Assembly: GCF_003935895.2 (NCBI RefSeq)
Contig: NZ_CP054058.1
Location: 2,957,177 to 3,021,176 of the forward strand
Reading direction: 5' to 3'
DNA from: Scandinavium goeteborgense
GTDB taxonomy: Bacteria; Pseudomonadota; Gammaproteobacteria; Enterobacterales; Enterobacteriaceae
DNA: 64,000 nt
Position 1 is the first letter of the stretch. Every line of letters begins with the position of its first letter. Below the pieces are notes generated by a model. The model made no database searches, was not told the origin of the DNA, and saw nothing but the letters and a program-made list of their open reading frames with translations. A program made the position numbers and the translations under genes. Shown here piece by piece: positions 47,340 to 56,608 of this stretch.

Positions 47340-48452
47340 TTACTTCCCGGTTTTTACCTTGGTCCAGGAACGGGTGACCACGCGGTCAATTTTTGGTGAC
47401 AGTACGCTCTGGGTGAACAACTTCGCCCGCACATCCGCTGGCGGATAAATACCCGGGTTATCACGCACTTCAGCGCTCAGCAACGGCGTTGCGGGTTTAT
47501 TGGCGTTAGCGTAATAAACGTGATTACTGATATTCGCCACCACGTCCGGGCGCAGCAGATAATTCAGGAACTGGTACGCTTCATCGGTATTTTTCGCATC
47601 TTTAGGAATAGCGAACATATCGAAGTAAACCATCGCCCCTTCCTTCGGAATGGTGTAGGCAATGTTCACGCCGTTTTTGGCTTCTTTCGCGCGGTTTGCC
47701 GCTTGCAGGATATCGCCGGACCAGCCAATCGAGACGCAAATGTCGCCGTTCGCCAGGTCGTTAATGTACTGAGAAGAGTGGAAATAACGGATAGACGGAC
47801 GCAGCTTCAACAGCAGATCGTTCGCCGCGCCGGTGTAATCTTTCGGGTCTGAACTGTTCGGATCTTTGCCGAGATAATGCAGTACCGCGGCATAGATTTC
47901 GCTTGGCGCATCAAGGAATGAGACGCCACAGCTTTTCAGTTTTTCGAGGTTTTCAGGCTTGAGGATAAGATCCCAGCTGTTCACCGGCGCATCTTTGCCG
48001 AGCGCCGCTTTCACTTTATCGACGTTATAGCCAATGCCGGTGGTGACCATCATGTACGGAATCCCGTATTTATTATCGTGGTCGTTTTGCGCCACCAGCT
48101 TGAGCATTTCCGGATCGAGATTTTTGTAATTCGGCAGTTTGCTCTTATCAATCGGCTGGAAAATGCCCGCCTGCGATTGACGCTCGAGGAACTGAGACGA
48201 TGGCACCACGAGGTCATAACCGGTGCTGCCCGCCATTAATTTACCTTCCAACACTTCGTTGGAATCAAATACGTCGTAAACCACTTTAATGCCGGTTTCT
48301 TTGGTGAAATTCGCCAGCGTGTCCGGGGCGATATAATCAGACCAGTTATAAATATGCAGCGTTTTTTGTTCAGCGGCGAGCGTGCCTGCAGAGACTGCCA
48401 TCAGCGCACCCGTAATCAGACCCGTTAACCATTTCTTATTTAAGGCGGTCAT
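47340..48452 (-). CDS. potF: Periplasmic putrescine-binding protein PotF
   Basis: PotF delivers putrescine to PotGHI. The 370-residue precursor starts at ATG 48452 (MTALNKKWL) with a signal peptide ending at about residue 26 (GTLAA). The pocket residues known from E. coli PotF are kept: Trp37, Ser38, Asp39, Ser85, Glu185, Trp244, Asp247, Asp278 and Tyr314. Three others differ: position 87 is Gln (Ser in E. coli), 276 is Tyr (Phe) and 348 is Gln (Leu). Those are among the positions exchanged when PotF was engineered towards PotD-like spermidine binding, so specificity may have shifted. First gene of potFGHI. Confidence 0.96.
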   Translation of the reverse strand: MTALNKKWLTGLITGALMAVSAGTLAAEQKTLHIYNWSDYIAPDTLANFTKETGIKVVYDVFDSNEVLEGKLMAGSTGYDLVVPSSQFLERQSQAGIFQPIDKSKLPNYKNLDPEMLKLVAQNDHDNKYGIPYMMVTTGIGYNVDKVKAALGKDAPVNSWDLILKPENLEKLKSCGVSFLDAPSEIYAAVLHYLGKDPNSSDPKDYTGAANDLLLKLRPSIRYFHSSQYINDLANGDICVSIGWSGDILQAANRAKEAKNGVNIAYTIPKEGAMVYFDMFAIPKDAKNTDEAYQFLNYLLRPDVVANISNHVYYANANKPATPLLSAEVRDNPGIYPPADVRAKLFTQSVLSPKIDRVVTRSWTKVKTGK

Positions 48453-48855
48453 ATCTCTTTTCCTTATCAACGTCCGCTATCCCGGACTAAACTATACGCA
48501 CAGCGATGCATGCAAAAATCATGCATATTTTGTCAGTCTGCAAAGAAAAGGAGAGAGCTTCTCTCCCGGCCGGCATTACTCGCGATTGCTTCAGGATATT
48601 ACGCGCCGCATCACGGTAAACGCAGTGTTTCACGCGCCCTGTTAAGGCTTCGCAAGAATAACTTTAGCCAGGGTTCGAGGCTATAGCTCGGGTTAAAAAA
48701 CGCCTTTTATCAATTTTTTATGCAAGATCACTTTATGGCGTAAGCCAACAGGGGCAATAGAGTGGTGAATAATGCTTTAAGAAGAGGTTAACAGCAGAAT
48801 ATTGGCGGGTTTTACGCAGTCGCGCGGGTGGCGACTGCGTTCATAACGAGGGATT
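48453..48855. promoter_or_regulatory. Region upstream of potF, downstream of ybjN
   Basis: This gap of about 400 bases has no gene. On the minus strand a -10-like TATAGT near 48492-48497 with upstream TTTTTG is a candidate potF promoter, about 40 bases before the start. A hairpin ACGCAGTCGC / GCGACTGCGT at 48815-48841 lies 15 bases past the ybjN stop; it lacks a T-run on the ybjN strand. Confidence 0.45.
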
Positions 48856-49338
48856 TTAGTGAAGAAAATGGAATTTTGACTCTTCGATTACTTGCTCTTC
48901 TTCTTCGTCGCCTTTAAACAGCAGCTCGTGCGATGCGGCCTCGAGGATCACCATCGACACCTGTTCTTCGCTCTGACGGAAGAACCATTCGAACTGTTCG
49001 CGCGTGACGCCCACGTTGACCGACAGCGTCTGGCAAACCACCAGCTTCGGCAGGTTATCATCCTGAATGTCGAGGAACGCTTTCACCGTCAGCGAACTGG
49101 CGTTGATAGAAGAGAGATCGGAGGCCAGCGGTAGCAGTGCTGAAGGCTTCACTTCCGCCAGTGCCGAAAACAGCACGACGTTGTCGAGCAGATCGAGCTT
49201 GGCATCGAAAATGCCCTCAAAATTCTGCATGTGCGGCAAGTGCAGTGCCTGACAGGTATCGCACTCATAGAAGCTGATGCCCATTTCGTCGAGCCATTGA
49301 CGTAGCGTATCCAGACCCGGAACGACGAGTGAATCCAT
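48856..49338 (-). CDS. ybjN: YbjN domain-containing protein
   Basis: The 160-residue product matches E. coli YbjN (MxSLVVPGLDTLRQWLDxxG...ECDxCQALHLPHMQNFxGxFDAKxDL). YbjN proteins have a fold like type III secretion chaperones; in E. coli its overproduction affects motility and stress behaviour, without a known biochemical activity. It lies downstream of rimK, as the last gene of the ybjC-nfsA-rimK-ybjN group. Confidence 0.93.
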   Translation of the reverse strand: MDSLVVPGLDTLRQWLDEMGISFYECDTCQALHLPHMQNFEGIFDAKLDLLDNVVLFSALAEVKPSALLPLASDLSSINASSLTVKAFLDIQDDNLPKLVVCQTLSVNVGVTREQFEWFFRQSEEQVSMVILEAASHELLFKGDEEEEQVIEESKFHFLH

Positions 49339-49444
49339 AAACCCTGAAACCTCTTGCTGTGAAATGAATGCGTAATCTCAATGAAACGCGTATTAGGGTA
49401 CGCAAAAATGCATCCAGAAGCTACGACACCGACGAAATCCTGCG

Positions 49445-50347
49445 CTATCCGCCCGTTTTAAGACAAAAGCCTGGCTGGGCGTAGCGCTCGATCCACTGGA
49501 TCATTTTGCCCGCGATATCGACCCCGGTGGTTTTTTCGATCCCTTCCAACCCCGGTGACGCATTGACTTCCATCACCAGCGGTCCGCGATTGGCGCGTAA
49601 AATATCGACTCCGGCTACATCCAGCCCCAGCGTTTGCGCCGACTTAATGGCTATTTCGCGCTCCAGCGGCGTAATGTCAGCCACGGTGGCCACGCCGCCG
49701 CGATGCAGGTTCGAGCGGAAGTCGCCCGGTTTGGCGCGACGCTCAATGGCCGCCACCACTTCATCACCCACCACGAAGCAACGGATGTCGCAACCTCTGG
49801 CTTCCTGAATGTATTCCTGCACCAGAATGTGTGCATTCAGGCCGCGAAATGCATCAATCACGCTTTCCGCCGCCTGCCGCGTTTCGGCCAGCACCACGCC
49901 AATGCCCTGCGTGCCTTCCACCAGTTTGACCACCAGCGGTGCCCCGCCGACCATATCAATCATGTCGCTGGTGTCATCCGGCGAGTGAGCAATGCCGGTA
50001 ATTGGGAGATCGATTCCCTGGCGCGCCAGCAGTTGCAACGAGCGCAGTTTGTCGCGAGCGCGAGTAATCGCCACCGATTCATTCAGCGGATAACTGCCCA
50101 GGATTTCAAACTGACGCAGCGCGGCGGTGCCATAAAAGGTGATTGCCGAGCCAATGCGGGGGATCACCGCATCAAAATGTGGAAGCTGGCGGCCCTTATA
50201 GTGAATGGAGGAAGCCGCCGGACTGATGTTCATATAGCAGGAAAGCGGGTCGAAGATGTCGACCTGATGGCCGCGCTTTGACGCGGCCTCGCGCAGACGT
50301 TTACAGGACCAGAGCGTTCCGTCCCGGGACAAAATGGCTATTTTCAC
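49445..50347 (-). CDS. rimK: Ribosomal protein S6--L-glutamate ligase RimK
   Basis: RimK is an ATP-grasp ligase that adds glutamates to the C-terminus of ribosomal protein S6 and can make poly-glutamate. The start is GTG 50347, which gives the family start [18 protein letters not shown] and 300 residues as in E. coli. ATP-grasp features are [13 protein letters not shown] (near 141-153), [21 protein letters not shown] and the Mg-binding segment [13 protein letters not shown] near 260. Confidence 0.97.
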   Translation of the reverse strand: MKIAILSRDGTLWSCKRLREAASKRGHQVDIFDPLSCYMNISPAASSIHYKGRQLPHFDAVIPRIGSAITFYGTAALRQFEILGSYPLNESVAITRARDKLRSLQLLARQGIDLPITGIAHSPDDTSDMIDMVGGAPLVVKLVEGTQGIGVVLAETRQAAESVIDAFRGLNAHILVQEYIQEARGCDIRCFVVGDEVVAAIERRAKPGDFRSNLHRGGVATVADITPLEREIAIKSAQTLGLDVAGVDILRANRGPLVMEVNASPGLEGIEKTTGVDIAGKMIQWIERYAQPGFCLKTGG

Positions 50348-50424
50348 CCTGCACCTCACTGTGATGGCCTGAACGGCCCGTCACATGATACACACCAGCG
50401 ATTTTATCGGATAGCCCGGCCAGA

Positions 50425-51147
50425 TTACCGAACGGCCCAGCCCTGCTTATGAAGATAGTCGAGAATAAACGGACGGGTTTCTTTCACGATAGTGCGACGA
50501 ATGTGGTCACTCCAGGTATCGGCCCGGGTATTGCTGTCGCGGGACAGATAGTAATTGGCCACTTCTTCGTCGTAGCGCGCCAGTTCGGCGGCATCGACGG
50601 GCTGGTAGTGGTTTTCGTGCACCACGATACTGGCTGGCAAACGCGGTTTAATACCCGGTTCGTCCGCAGGCCAGCCGAGGCACATACCAAACAACGGCAG
50701 CACGTGCTGCGGCAGCTTCAGCAGTTCAGTCACCGCGTCAATGCTGTTACGAATACCGCCGATATACACCCCGCCCAGCCCCAGCGATTCCGCAGCGACC
50801 ATCGCGTTTTGTCCCATCAGCGCGGTATCCACCGTGCCCAGCAGCAGCTGTTCTGCGCGGCCTAATTGCGCATCGGGGCAAATTTGCAGATGGCGGTTAA
50901 AGTCGGCGCAGAAGATCCAGAATTCGGCAGCCTTCGCCACGTGCTGTTGTCCGCCAGTCAGGGCTACCAGCTGCTCGCGCATCTGTGGGTCAGTCACGCG
51001 CACAATGGAACTGCATTGCAAAAAGCTTGAACTGGCCGCCGCCTGCGCGCTGGCAATGATGGCTTCACGTTGCGCCTGGGTAATTGGCTCGTCGGTAAAA
51101 TGGCGAATGGAACGGTGGCTTAAGAGAAGATCAATGGTCGGCGTCAT
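50425..51147 (-). CDS. nfsA: Oxygen-insensitive NADPH nitroreductase NfsA
   Basis: NfsA is an FMN-dependent two-electron nitroreductase that also activates nitrofuran drugs. The 240-residue product starts at ATG 51147 (MTPTIDLLLSHRSIRHFTDEP) and has the E. coli length. The HRSIR segment binds the FMN phosphate, and SSSFLQCSSI and GLGGVYIGGIRN are family marks. It overlaps the end of ybjC by 17 bases; in E. coli this operon is SoxRS-induced. Confidence 0.97.
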   Translation of the reverse strand: MTPTIDLLLSHRSIRHFTDEPITQAQREAIIASAQAAASSSFLQCSSIVRVTDPQMREQLVALTGGQQHVAKAAEFWIFCADFNRHLQICPDAQLGRAEQLLLGTVDTALMGQNAMVAAESLGLGGVYIGGIRNSIDAVTELLKLPQHVLPLFGMCLGWPADEPGIKPRLPASIVVHENHYQPVDAAELARYDEEVANYYLSRDSNTRADTWSDHIRRTIVKETRPFILDYLHKQGWAVR

Positions 51148-51418
51148 CACGTTTTTCCTGGTCAGGCGAAGTCGGTTTATCGTTACGTTGCATCAACTGT
51201 GGGGCAATGGTCTGCGCCATGCCGCGAAACAGTGCAACCGCGGCAGGGATCATCAACAGTATGCCCACAAATATCATGATTAGCCCCGCCATTGGGCTGG
51301 CGAACGGTGCGGGCAAGGCGACATAGTCTTTCAGAGAAAGCCAGGCCAGCACCAACATCACCATGCCAATGGCTTCGAGGATAAGCACGCTTTTTGGGAG
51401 AGCGCCAAGTGAGCGCAT
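51131..51418 (-). CDS. ybjC: Membrane protein YbjC (DUF1418)
   Basis: The 95-residue product starts at ATG 51418 and equals E. coli YbjC in length. Two hydrophobic helices (about 8-30 and 38-62) are followed by a basic/acidic tail ending in DADH. Function unknown. It is the first gene of the nfsA operon and overlaps nfsA by 17 bases. The longer open frame to 51529 would run through the promoter region shared with divergent grxA. Confidence 0.88.
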   Translation of the reverse strand: MRSLGALPKSVLILEAIGMVMLVLAWLSLKDYVALPAPFASPMAGLIMIFVGILLMIPAAVALFRGMAQTIAPQLMQRNDKPTSPDQEKRDDADH

Positions 51419-51593
51419 AGTCAGTCTCCGGTCATCGAGTATAACGGGGAGGATAGCAACTGTGTTTGGCGAAACAAGCCCTCTGCATCGGGTTAAGCCA
51501 TCGGAACAAAAGGTAGAACCTTCTTTCAACGAGACGCCAGGACGGGCATCATAGCGTCATTCGCCGAAAGGCTCAGTTTCAGGAGAGAAAACG

Positions 51594-51857
51594 ATGTTTA
51601 CCGTTATTTTTGGTCGCCCGGGTTGCCCTTACTGTGTTCGTGCTAAAGAACTGGCAGAAAAACTGACCGCCGAGCGTGACGATTTCAACTTCCGTTATAT
51701 CGACATTCATGCCGAAGGGATCAGCAAAGCCGATCTCGAGCAGACCGTCGGCAAGCCGGTAGAAACTGTACCGCAGATTTTCGTTGATCAGACTCACATC
51801 GGTGGTTTTACCGAATTTGAAGCCTGGGCTAAAGAAAACCTGGGTCTCTACGCATAA
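51594..51857 (+). CDS. grxA: Glutaredoxin 1
   Basis: GrxA reduces disulfides with glutathione and serves ribonucleotide reductase, PAPS reductase and OxyR. The 87-residue product has the active site Cys11-Pro-Tyr-Cys14, the cis-Pro segment TVPQIFVD and the glutathione-binding GG near 70. AGGAGA precedes ATG 51594. It is divergent from ybjC as in E. coli, where OxyR induces it. Confidence 0.97.
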   Translation: MFTVIFGRPGCPYCVRAKELAEKLTAERDDFNFRYIDIHAEGISKADLEQTVGKPVETVPQIFVDQTHIGGFTEFEAWAKENLGLYA

Positions 51858-51862
51858 GTGTC

Positions 51863-51890
51863 AATGTGGGCGTCACTGGCGCCCACGTCT
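51863..51890. terminator. Hairpin between grxA and ybjM
   Basis: The stem GTGGGCG / CGCCCAC with a short loop, followed by TCTTGCCTTT on the plus strand, lies six bases after the grxA stop and overlaps the end of the convergent ybjM. Confidence 0.55.
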
Positions 51891-52280
51891 TGCCTTTATC
51901 ATCCCGCTGATAAACAAGAAGCACAGCGCACCCAGCGCACACCAAAACACCGCACTGAAAATCCACGCCAGTTCCTGCCAGAAAGACCTGTCCGCAAATA
52001 CCCAATAACGCATCAGCACCAGACACACCGGCGTCGCCAGTATCGCACCGACTAACGGGACCAATACCCGCTGCTTTGATGACATAAAACTTGCCACCGC
52101 GCCGGGAATGATAAAGAACAGCAGGCCCAACTCCGGATGACCGGACGCCCGAACGGCACCTTTCACATTAAGTAACAGAAAAAGACACACCACAATAAAC
52201 AGGACAAAACAGCAAATAACGCCCGCCCAACCTCGTTCAGATCTCAAAATTCCTCCTGACAAGTCTCTATCAAACTTCAA
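51873..52280 (-). CDS. ybjM: Inner membrane protein YbjM
   Basis: The 135-residue product has four hydrophobic segments and a close match to E. coli YbjM in GWAGVICCFVLFIVVCLFLLL, HPELGLLFFIIPGAVASF and SFWQELAWIFSAVFWCALGALCFLFIS. It is about ten residues longer than the E. coli protein at the N-terminus; an internal start is possible. Function unknown. It lies between grxA and ybjL as in E. coli. Confidence 0.88.
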   Translation of the reverse strand: MKFDRDLSGGILRSERGWAGVICCFVLFIVVCLFLLLNVKGAVRASGHPELGLLFFIIPGAVASFMSSKQRVLVPLVGAILATPVCLVLMRYWVFADRSFWQELAWIFSAVFWCALGALCFLFISGMIKARRGRQ

Positions 52281-52509
52281 TTACGCCCAGTTGGATAAAG
52301 TTTCCGGCAATCCATGCCGTGAAGCACCTACGTAAGGACAAACGATTGTTACTAGCCGCGGCTATCAGGAACGATTAAACTAGCGGCCTTAATTTGATGG
52401 TGAAAAACAGGCCGCCGTATAATAGATTTTTCCTGACGACCTGGGAAAAACCTTAGCCCAAATAGCCATTCCTTTCAACAACTTACTCGTAAACAAGAAG
52501 TTAGCTTCC

Positions 52510-54195
52510 GTGAATATAAACGTCGCAGACTTGTTAAATGGGAATTACATCCTGTTATTATTTGTGGTACTGGCGCTAGGCTTGTGTCTGGGCAAATTGC
52601 GCTTTGGATCCATCCAACTGGGTAATTCCATTGGCGTTTTAGTGGTCTCTCTGTTATTAGGCCAACAGCATTTTAGTATTAACACTGATGCCCTCAATCT
52701 GGGCTTTATGCTGTTTATTTTCTGCGTCGGTGTAGAAGCTGGACCCAACTTTTTTTCCATATTTTTTCGTGATGGCAAAAATTATCTGATGCTGGCGCTT
52801 GTCATGGTGGGCTCCGCCCTGGTGATAGCGCTCGGCCTCGGCAAGCTGTTTGGCTGGGATATTGGCCTCACCGCCGGGATGCTGGCAGGGGCGATGACCT
52901 CGACGCCAGTACTCGTCGGCGCCGGTGATACCCTGCGCCACTCGGGGATGAAAGGCGACGAGCTGGCGCTGGCACTCGATCACTTGAGCCTCGGCTACGC
53001 CCTGACCTATCTGATTGGTCTGGTGAGCCTGATCCTCGGCGCGCGCTATCTACCAAAATTCCAGCATCAGGACCTGCAAACCAGCGCCCAGCAAATCGCC
53101 CGCGAGCGCGGCCTGGACACCGATTCCAATCGTAAAGTGTATCTGCCAGTCATTCGTGCCTACCGCGTCGGCCCGGAACTGGTCGCCTGGACCGATGGCA
53201 AAAACCTGCGCGAACTGGGTATCTATCGTCAGACCGGCTGCTATATCGAACGTATTCGCCGCAACGGCATTCTGGCGAACCCGGACGGCGACGCGGTGCT
53301 GCAAATGGGCGATGAAATTGCTCTCGTGGGCTATCCGGATGCGCATGCGCGCCTCGACCCGAGCTTCCGTAATGGGAAAGAAGTCTTCGACCGCGATCTA
53401 CTCGACATGCGCATCGTCACTGAAGAAGTGGTGGTGAAGAACCATAACGTGGTGGGCCGTCGTCTGGCGCAAATTAAGCTGACCGATCACGGCTGCTTCC
53501 TGAACCGCGTGATCCGCAGCCAGATTGAAATGCCCATCGACGACAGCATCGTGCTCAACAAGGGCGACGTATTGCAGGTTAGCGGCGATGCGCGCCGCGT
53601 GAAAACCATCGCCGACCGCATCGGCTTTATCTCGATTCACAGCCAGGTCACCGATCTGCTGGCATTCTGCTCCTTCTTTATTGTCGGTCTGATGATCGGC
53701 ATGATCACCTTCCAGTTCAGCTCCTTCAGCTTTGCCATCGGCAACGCGGCCGGATTGCTGTTCGCCGGGATCATGCTCGGCTTCCTGCGTGCCAACCACC
53801 CGACCTTCGGTTACATCCCGCAGGGCGCTTTGAACATGGTGAAAGAATTCGGCCTGATGGTGTTCATGGCGGGCGTTGGTTTAAGCGCCGGGAGCGGCAT
53901 CGGACACGGTCTTGGTGTCGTCGGCGGCCAGATGTTAGTCGCGGGCCTGGCAGTCAGCATGGTGCCAGTCGTTATCTGCTTCCTGTTTGGCGCATACGTG
54001 CTTCGAATGAACCGGGCGATGCTGTTTGGCGCAATGATGGGTGCGCGCACCTGCGCCCCGGCGATGGAAATTATCAGCGACACCGCACGCAGTAATATTC
54101 CTGCGCTGGGTTACGCGGGCACCTACGCCATCGCTAACGTATTGTTAACCCTGGCAGGTACGCTGATTATCGTCATATGGCCAGGCTTGGGATAA
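52510..54195 (+). CDS. ybjL: AAE-family transport protein YbjL
   Basis: The 561-residue product belongs to the aspartate:alanine exchanger (AAE) family. It has a first set of five or six membrane helices (1-180), two RCK_C/TrkA_C regulatory domains (about 205-290 and 295-375), and a second set of helices from 385 that carries [14 protein letters not shown] near 505. It starts at GTG 52510. Actual substrate is not known. The rybB gene follows on the same strand. Confidence 0.93.
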   Translation: MNINVADLLNGNYILLLFVVLALGLCLGKLRFGSIQLGNSIGVLVVSLLLGQQHFSINTDALNLGFMLFIFCVGVEAGPNFFSIFFRDGKNYLMLALVMVGSALVIALGLGKLFGWDIGLTAGMLAGAMTSTPVLVGAGDTLRHSGMKGDELALALDHLSLGYALTYLIGLVSLILGARYLPKFQHQDLQTSAQQIARERGLDTDSNRKVYLPVIRAYRVGPELVAWTDGKNLRELGIYRQTGCYIERIRRNGILANPDGDAVLQMGDEIALVGYPDAHARLDPSFRNGKEVFDRDLLDMRIVTEEVVVKNHNVVGRRLAQIKLTDHGCFLNRVIRSQIEMPIDDSIVLNKGDVLQVSGDARRVKTIADRIGFISIHSQVTDLLAFCSFFIVGLMIGMITFQFSSFSFAIGNAAGLLFAGIMLGFLRANHPTFGYIPQGALNMVKEFGLMVFMAGVGLSAGSGIGHGLGVVGGQMLVAGLAVSMVPVVICFLFGAYVLRMNRAMLFGAMMGARTCAPAMEIISDTARSNIPALGYAGTYAIANVLLTLAGTLIIVIWPGLG

Positions 54196-54238
54196 ATCTG
54201 AAGAATGCAATAAGCAGAAAAAAAAAGTGTGAACTACC

Positions 54239-54266
54239 GAACTTTTTGAAAGGGCGGTAGTCATAA
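54239..54266 (+). promoter_or_regulatory. Sigma-E promoter of rybB
   Basis: GAACTT (54239-54244) and TCATAA (54261-54266), 16 bases apart, match the sigma-E -35/-10 elements. The first base of RybB (54272) is six bases downstream. RybB is a known member of the sigma-E regulon. Confidence 0.85.
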
Positions 54267-54271
54267 TTAGT

Positions 54272-54352
54272 GCCACTGCTTTTCTTTGATGTCCCCATTT
54301 TGTGGAGCCCATCAACCCCGCCGCTCTTCGGTTCAAGGTTGATGGGTTTTTT
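54272..54352 (+). ncRNA. rybB: Small RNA RybB
   Basis: The sequence starts GCCACTGCTTTTCTTTGATG, which is the RybB 5' seed that base-pairs with porin mRNAs. It ends with the Hfq-type terminator stem CCCATCAACC / GGTTGATGGG and a T-run. RybB is made when sigma-E senses outer-membrane stress and silences major porin genes (ompC, ompA and others) with Hfq. The 81-base length fits; the loop of the terminator differs slightly from E. coli. Its position after ybjL is as in K-12, but ybjK is displaced by about 3 kb of accessory genes. Confidence 0.95.
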
Positions 54353-54433
54353 GTTGCCTGAAATTCGTGGACGCTTTCAAATCAGCAAGATAGAGCAATT
54401 TGTTAATAAGAACTGAAAATCTACCGCCACAAC

Positions 54434-54766
54434 TCAACCAAAAAGCCAAACACCCGCCCTTGCCGATTCGGCAAGCATGTAGAGCGTTAACGGCTCTGGT
54501 TCTTCGTCGTCCTTTCCGCTGGTGAGCAGCGCGTACAAAAAGAAGGTTTCAACTGGCCAGTAGCGGTAAAAATCAAAACCTGCAGACTCAACATCGAACC
54601 GTTCGAAATACTCCTTCATGATCTCTGCCCCTGTCTCACTTGCCCAGACATAATTTCCGGTGCTCAGGCTCGTATCCATCGTGACAGGCCAACGTGTTTT
54701 AGTGAACATACCCGGCTTATTAAAGCGCTCGTTATACCACGCAATAACGTCATCGTCGGTCACCAC
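54434..54766 (-). CDS. DUF1493 family protein
   Basis: The product from GTG 54766 (or 54763) has about 110 residues with DUF1493 marks: VTDDDVIAWYNERFNKP, DTSLSTGNY, EYFERFDVESAGFDFYRYWP and ESARAGVWLF at the end. These small acidic proteins resemble acyl carrier proteins in length and lie often in type VI secretion or phage-like contexts; function unknown. The open frame continues upstream to 54811, but that part is out-of-frame hcp sequence. Start is uncertain because a deletion has fused its 5' end to a truncated hcp. Confidence 0.7.
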   Translation of the reverse strand: MVTDDDVIAWYNERFNKPGMFTKTRWPVTMDTSLSTGNYVWASETGAEIMKEYFERFDVESAGFDFYRYWPVETFFLYALLTSGKDDEEPEPLTLYMLAESARAGVWLFG

Positions 54767-54912
54767 TTTCCGTTGTTGTTGTCTGTAGGAATGTACAAAT
54801 TGTGGCTGCACGAAGTGATTTCGATGGAGTGTTCACGGTCATACACATCAACAGAACCCTTGATGAGCGCACCGCCGTCGTTCTTCAGCCACAGATAAGA
54901 TGGAATTGCCAT
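54760..54912 (-). pseudogene. Type VI secretion Hcp, truncated 5' remnant
   Basis: From ATG 54912 the minus strand encodes MAIPSYLWLKNDGGALIKGS...IPTDNNNGK, the N-terminus of Hcp tube proteins (usual form MAIPxYLWLKDDGGAxIKGSVDV), then stops at TGA after 50 codons; normal Hcp has about 160 residues. The break is just after the conserved TDNNxGK and coincides with the start of the DUF1493 frame, as expected for a deletion between the two genes. No other T6SS genes are near, so this was an orphan hcp, perhaps of the kind carrying C-terminal toxins. Confidence 0.85.
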
Positions 54913-55183
54913 AGATTAATAATCCCTTATTATTTATACGGATGAATTTATGAGCAGTCTAATCGGTCGCGAGTGGTTGGTAAATGAACAATTGAATGTA
55001 ACTAATTGATTTTAGATTAGCTTAAATAAAATTAAGCAGTGATAACATCTTTAGGCTAATACCTCGCAGCACTCGTTGTTCAACCTTGCTAGCCACGACT
55101 GAGACTCCTCCGAAACGCCCCCCTCTCCCCACAAGGCGAGTAGTGAACGGCTAAGCTAAAAGTTTACGTTTTAAGGAGGTGCT
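54913..55183. other. AT-rich intergenic region
   Basis: About 270 bases without a gene. It holds the upstream regions of the hcp remnant (minus) and the dehydrogenase gene (plus). The last bases carry the perfect ribosome-binding site TAAGGAGGTGCT before ATG 55184. Confidence 0.5.
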
Positions 55184-56068
55184 ATGAGCCATCAGTCAGA
55201 GCAATCAAGCCAGTTCCCAACTCCCCCATTTAAAGAACAACCTCAGGAAGCGCCGGGCCTCGCGTCTGAAATGACACCGGAACCCGATCATGGCGAAATC
55301 AGTTATGTCGGCACGGGCAGGCTAACAGGCAAGAAGGCGCTGATTACCGGGGGAGACTCGGGCATTGGCCGGGCCGTCGCCATTGCGTTCGCCCGGGAAG
55401 GTGCCGATGTCGCCATCAATTATTTACCTGAGGAAGCTGCGGATGCTGATGACGTCATTGCCCTGATAAAGGCCGAAGGCAAAAACGCCGTCGCGCTTCC
55501 CGGAGATATTCGGGATGAAGCCTTCTGTAAATCACTGGTTGATGATGCCCTCAACGCACTGGGCGGGCTGGATATTCTGGTGAATAACGCGGGTCGTCAG
55601 CAATATTGTGAGTCCCTCGAAGATCTCACGACCGAGGCATTTGATGCGACCTTCAAAACCAATGTGTATGCGCCCTTCTGGATAACCCGGGCGGCACTAC
55701 CGCACCTGAAATCAGGGGCATCTATCATTAATACGTCCTCTGTTCAGGCGTATCAGCCGAGCGCCATCCTGCTGGACTATGCCCAGACCAAGGCCTGCCT
55801 GGCGGTATTTACCAAAGCGCTGGCGAAGCAGCTTGGGCCGAAAAATATCCGGGTGAATGCGGTAGCGCCTGGACCGTACTGGACCGTCCTTCAGCCCAGC
55901 GGTGGTCAGCCGCAGGAGAAGGTCCGCGAGTTTGGTAAAAACGCGCCGTTGGGACGCCCAGGCCAGCCCGTTGAGATAGCGCCGCTCTACGTCACCCTGG
56001 CCTCTGATGCTTGCTCCTATGCCTCGGGTCAAGTGTGGTGCTCCGACGGCGGGACAGGCACCCTCTGA
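55184..56068 (+). CDS. YghA-like short-chain dehydrogenase/reductase
   Basis: The 294-residue product has the SDR Rossmann motif TGGDSGIGRAVAIAFA (about 56-71), NNAG near 130, catalytic Ser in NTSSVQAY and the YAQTK motif (Tyr and Lys four apart), then NAVAPGP. The N-terminal 45 residues (PTPPFKEQPQEAPGLASEMTPEPDHGE) form the extension typical of YghA/GsiB-like SDRs linked to general stress. It closely resembles the 294-residue E. coli YghA in layout but lies in a different place. Substrate unknown. Part of the accessory block between rybB and ybjK. Confidence 0.9.
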   Translation: MSHQSEQSSQFPTPPFKEQPQEAPGLASEMTPEPDHGEISYVGTGRLTGKKALITGGDSGIGRAVAIAFAREGADVAINYLPEEAADADDVIALIKAEGKNAVALPGDIRDEAFCKSLVDDALNALGGLDILVNNAGRQQYCESLEDLTTEAFDATFKTNVYAPFWITRAALPHLKSGASIINTSSVQAYQPSAILLDYAQTKACLAVFTKALAKQLGPKNIRVNAVAPGPYWTVLQPSGGQPQEKVREFGKNAPLGRPGQPVEIAPLYVTLASDACSYASGQVWCSDGGTGTL

Positions 56069-56094
56069 TCCACGCTGTCGAAACCAGAAGCCGC

Positions 56095-56457
56095 TTACCA
56101 GGCTTCTGGTTCTCTCACCATATGCACAATATTGCACGGGCTCATGATCCAGCCGCCGTTGAATCCCTCGGGTAAAGGCTCGACGCTATCGCAGCGGGTG
56201 ACGCCCTGCTCTGCGAGATGTTTTTCGGCGTGTTTAAAATTGGGCGTGAACAATTCCAGCCAGATCTCGGCCTGACTCATTGCCGGGGCTTCATCGATCC
56301 ACAATCGGTTTGGGCCGAGCATAAACCCGGTGGCCGGGGCTTTATCCGTAATTTCCTCCAGCCCAATCGTGTGGCGATAGAAATCCAGCGTCTGTTGATA
56401 CTGGTGCGACGGCACTTTGAGCGCGATATCGATTCCACCTTTCATCTCTGCTTTCAT
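56095..56457 (-). CDS. VOC superfamily (glyoxalase-like) protein
   Basis: From ATG 56457 (AGGAGCACG upstream) the product has 120 residues in the two-module beta-alpha-beta pattern of VOC proteins: DIALKVPSHQYQQTLDFYRHTIGLEE... and AEIWLELFTPNFKHAEKHLAEQGVTRCD, ending GGWIMSPCNIVHMVRE. Candidate metal ligands are few, and I would not call it a glyoxalase I. The open frame extends 49 codons further upstream without family content. It is divergent from the SDR-like gene at 56609. Confidence 0.82.
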   Translation of the reverse strand: MKAEMKGGIDIALKVPSHQYQQTLDFYRHTIGLEEITDKAPATGFMLGPNRLWIDEAPAMSQAEIWLELFTPNFKHAEKHLAEQGVTRCDSVEPLPEGFNGGWIMSPCNIVHMVREPEAW

Positions 56458-56608
56458 AACGCGTGCTCCTGATTCAGGGTTAACGATGAGGTGATGCGTC
56501 AGACGAAACTTTGAGTATGTCGCATGATTTGTCGATTCGCCTCGCCTTGCATCAGGCCCGTTATTACCCATACTTTTGGCAGGTCTGGCGGATGTGTGAG
56601 GCAACGCG

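Noticed and set aside
48815-48841. Strong hairpin after ybjN as a terminator
   Set aside because: On the ybjN strand it is followed by A residues, not T residues, so it does not fit an intrinsic terminator.
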